Assembly: GCF_963677875.1 (NCBI RefSeq)
Contig: NZ_OY782566.1
Coordinates: 62,001-126,000, forward strand
Direction: 5' to 3'
Origin: Thiomicrorhabdus sp.
Lineage (GTDB): Bacteria; Pseudomonadota; Gammaproteobacteria; Thiomicrospirales; Thiomicrospiraceae
DNA length: 64,000 bases
Made by a program: the position numbers and the translations under genes. Under the pieces are notes generated by a model, which searched no databases, was not told where the DNA came from, and was given only the letters and a program-made list of their open reading frames with translations. Below, piece after piece: positions 62,282-64,000 of this stretch; position 1 is the first letter of the stretch; each line of letters begins with the position of its first letter.

Positions 62282-64000
62282 ATGACTAATCAGAACATTC
62301 TCGTCACCAAACGCAATGGTTCCAAGGAGCCGATCGATTTAGAAAAAATCCACCGCGTCATCACCTGGGCAGCGGAAGGATTGGAAAACGTTTCCGTTTC
62401 CGAAGTTGAATTAAGATCACATATTCAATTTTACGACGGCATTACGACATCGGACATCCACGAAACCATCATCAAATCCGCCGCCGACCTGATTTCGGAG
62501 CGCGCACCGGACTATCAGCACCTGGCTGCCCGTCTGGCTATTTTCCACCTGCGTAAAAAAGCCTTTGATCGTTTCACCCCTCCGACGCTGTTCGAACACG
62601 TTAATAAAATGGTGCGCAGCGGCATGTACGATCCGCAGATTATCGAAGACTACAGCAAGCAGGAAATCGACGAACTGGATGCGTATGTTCAACACGACCG
62701 GGACATGAATTTCAGCTACGCCGCCGTCAAACAGCTGGAAGGAAAATATCTGGTACAAAACCGGGTAACCGGCAAAATTTTCGAAAGCCCGCAGTTTATT
62801 TACATGCTGATCCCGATGTGCCTGTTCTCGCACTATCCTCAAGAAAGCCGACTGCAATACATCAAAGACTTCTACGACGCAGCTTCTTTATTCAAACTGT
62901 CGCTGCCAACGCCGATCATGTCCGGTGTGCGCACGCCGACCCGTCAGTTCAGCTCCTGTGTTCTGATCGAATGCGGCGATTCTCTGGATTCGATTAATGC
63001 GACCTCTTCCTCGATCGTCAAATACGTTTCACAACGGGCGGGAATCGGGGTAAATGTCGGACGTATCCGTGCGTTGGGAAGCGAAATTCGCGGAGGCGAA
63101 GCTTTCCACACCGGAATGATCCCGTTTATCAAACACTTCCAGACGGCCGTCAAATCCTGCTCTCAAGGCGGTGTTCGCGGTGGAGCTGCCACTCTTTTCT
63201 TCCCTATCTGGCACTTGGAAGTCGAATCGCTGGTTGTCTTGAAAAACAACCGGGGCGTGGAAGAGAACCGTGCGCGTCATCTGGATTACGGCGTGCAAAT
63301 CAACAAACTCATGTACCAGCGCATGATCGAAGGTGGAAATATTACCCTGTTCAGTCCATCCGACGTACCAGGGCTTTACGAAGCCTTTTTCGCCGACCAG
63401 GACGAATTCGAACGCCTGTATAAAATCTATGAAGCGGACGAGTCCATCCGCAAGAAAACCGTCAAAGCGATCGAACTGTTTACACAAATTGCTCAGGAGC
63501 GTGCGCAAACCGGCCGAATCTATATTCAGAACGTCGATCACTGCAATACGCACAGCCCATTTGACCCAACGCAGGCTCCGGTACATCAATCCAACCTTTG
63601 TCTGGAAATTGCTTTGCCGACCAAGCCTTTGGAATCGATTGAAGATCCAAACGGAGAAATCGCTCTGTGTACTCTATCCGCGTTCAACCTCGGTGCTTTG
63701 GAAAATCTGGCGGAACTGGAAACCTTGTCCGACCTGATTGTCCGTGCACTCGACAGCCTGCTTGATTACCAGGATTATCCTGTCGAAGCTGCCCGTCATG
63801 CCAGCAAGGGCCGTCGTACACTGGGCGTAGGCGTAACCAACCTTGCCTATTATCTAGCGAAAAACCACGCCAAATATTCGGATGGTTCGGCAAATAATCT
63901 GATGCACAAAACTTTTGAAGCAATTCAATATTATCTCTTGAAGGCTTCAAACCTTCTGGCTCAGGAAAAAGGCGCTTGCGAATACTTCCAGGAAACGACC
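62282..64000 (+). CDS. nrdA: Ribonucleoside-diphosphate reductase alpha subunit, class Ia (runs off window)
   Basis: 573 codons are in view, without a stop. The N-terminal ATP cone (VTKRNGSKEPIDLEKIHRVITWAAEG) implies allosteric control by ATP/dATP. Active-site Cys226 is in QFSSCVLIECGD. The catalytic NxCxE motif is in SNLCLEIALP near residue 440. Substrate-loop residues GGVRGGAATLFFPIWH are present. It reduces ribonucleotides with the oxygen-dependent beta subunit NrdB, expected just downstream. The start is ATG 62282; the long leader region contains DnaA and NrdR-like boxes. Confidence 0.97.
   Translation, partial: MTNQNILVTKRNGSKEPIDLEKIHRVITWAAEGLENVSVSEVELRSHIQFYDGITTSDIHETIIKSAADLISERAPDYQHLAARLAIFHLRKKAFDRFTPPTLFEHVNKMVRSGMYDPQIIEDYSKQEIDELDAYVQHDRDMNFSYAAVKQLEGKYLVQNRVTGKIFESPQFIYMLIPMCLFSHYPQESRLQYIKDFYDAASLFKLSLPTPIMSGVRTPTRQFSSCVLIECGDSLDSINATSSSIVKYVSQRAGIGVNVGRIRALGSEIRGGEAFHTGMIPFIKHFQTAVKSCSQGGVRGGAATLFFPIWHLEVESLVVLKNNRGVEENRARHLDYGVQINKLMYQRMIEGGNITLFSPSDVPGLYEAFFADQDEFERLYKIYEADESIRKKTVKAIELFTQIAQERAQTGRIYIQNVDHCNTHSPFDPTQAPVHQSNLCLEIALPTKPLESIEDPNGEIALCTLSAFNLGALENLAELETLSDLIVRALDSLLDYQDYPVEAARHASKGRRTLGVGVTNLAYYLAKNHAKYSDGSANNLMHKTFEAIQYYLLKASNLLAQEKGACEYFQETT

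Overview
The window looks like chromosomal DNA from a chemolithoautotrophic, sulfur-oxidising gammaproteobacterium, most likely of the Thiomicrospira / Hydrogenovibrio / Thiomicrorhabdus group. This is inference from gene content: a SoxA/SoxX pair, a flavocytochrome-c-sulfide-dehydrogenase-like flavoprotein, TorF- and porin-type outer-membrane proteins, a class Ia nrdA, and gammaproteobacterial gene orders such as miaB-phoH-ybeY-corC-lnt and leuS-lptE-holA-nadD-rsfS-rlmH.

Layout. 1-1594: clpB (5' part, minus strand) and a YdcF/ElyC-type gene. 1595-21480: an accessory molybdenum/sulfur locus, entirely on the plus strand. It runs: an intergenic region with two ModE-like operators and a candidate structured RNA; a lone molbindin gene (mop); an outer-membrane barrel gene followed by modA-modB-modD-modC; a sigma54 activator gene with GAFTGA; an enhancer plus -24/-12 promoter overlapped by a ModE-like box; soxA, a small cytochrome, soxX, a Tat-exported metallo-beta-lactamase-fold protein, a periplasmic DsrE-like protein and a periplasmic rhodanese; another ModE-like box; then two TonB-dependent receptors and an overlapping run of class-III binding protein, luciferase-like flavin enzyme, FecCD-type permease, truncated haemoglobin and ABC ATPase. 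21499-29363: hemN, rlmKL, a lytic transglycosylase, a 57-codon gene, and a Rieske plus FCSD-like flavoprotein pair. 29944-53723: housekeeping genes (lspA, ileS, ribF, murJ, an acetolactate-synthase-like gene, rpsT, a motAB pair, the rlmH-to-leuS run, the lnt-to-miaB run). 53922-57097: four prepilin-like genes. 57317-61699: porin, rpsI-rplM, TorF-like porin, a ModE protein that is only a DNA-binding domain, and a DUF2892 gene. 62282-end: nrdA behind paired NrdR-like boxes and DnaA boxes.

How the genes may work together. Four 28-bp inverted repeats of ModE-box form (arms like ATCGTTAT / ATAACGAT) sit at 1702, 1784, 8439 and 12944. The window also encodes a ModE DNA-binding domain without molybdate domains (60755-61144) and a separate molbindin (2158-2367). 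The simplest reading is a molybdenum-starvation regulon that joins molybdate import (ABC and TonB routes) to a periplasmic sulfur-handling module, the latter additionally under sigma54 control. Why these two should be joined is not known to me. Candidate reasons are replacement of a Mo-dependent SoxCD step, or handling of thiomolybdates in sulfidic water.

Quality caveat. modD, modC, the sigma54 activator gene and both TonB receptor genes are split by frameshifts, and the rhodanese C-terminus is altered the same way. Nearly all can be repaired by removing one base from a short homopolymer, and the frames between them are well conserved. No comparable breaks are seen in the housekeeping genes. 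This is either a local sequence-quality problem or very recent decay, and it must be settled before biology is built on those genes.
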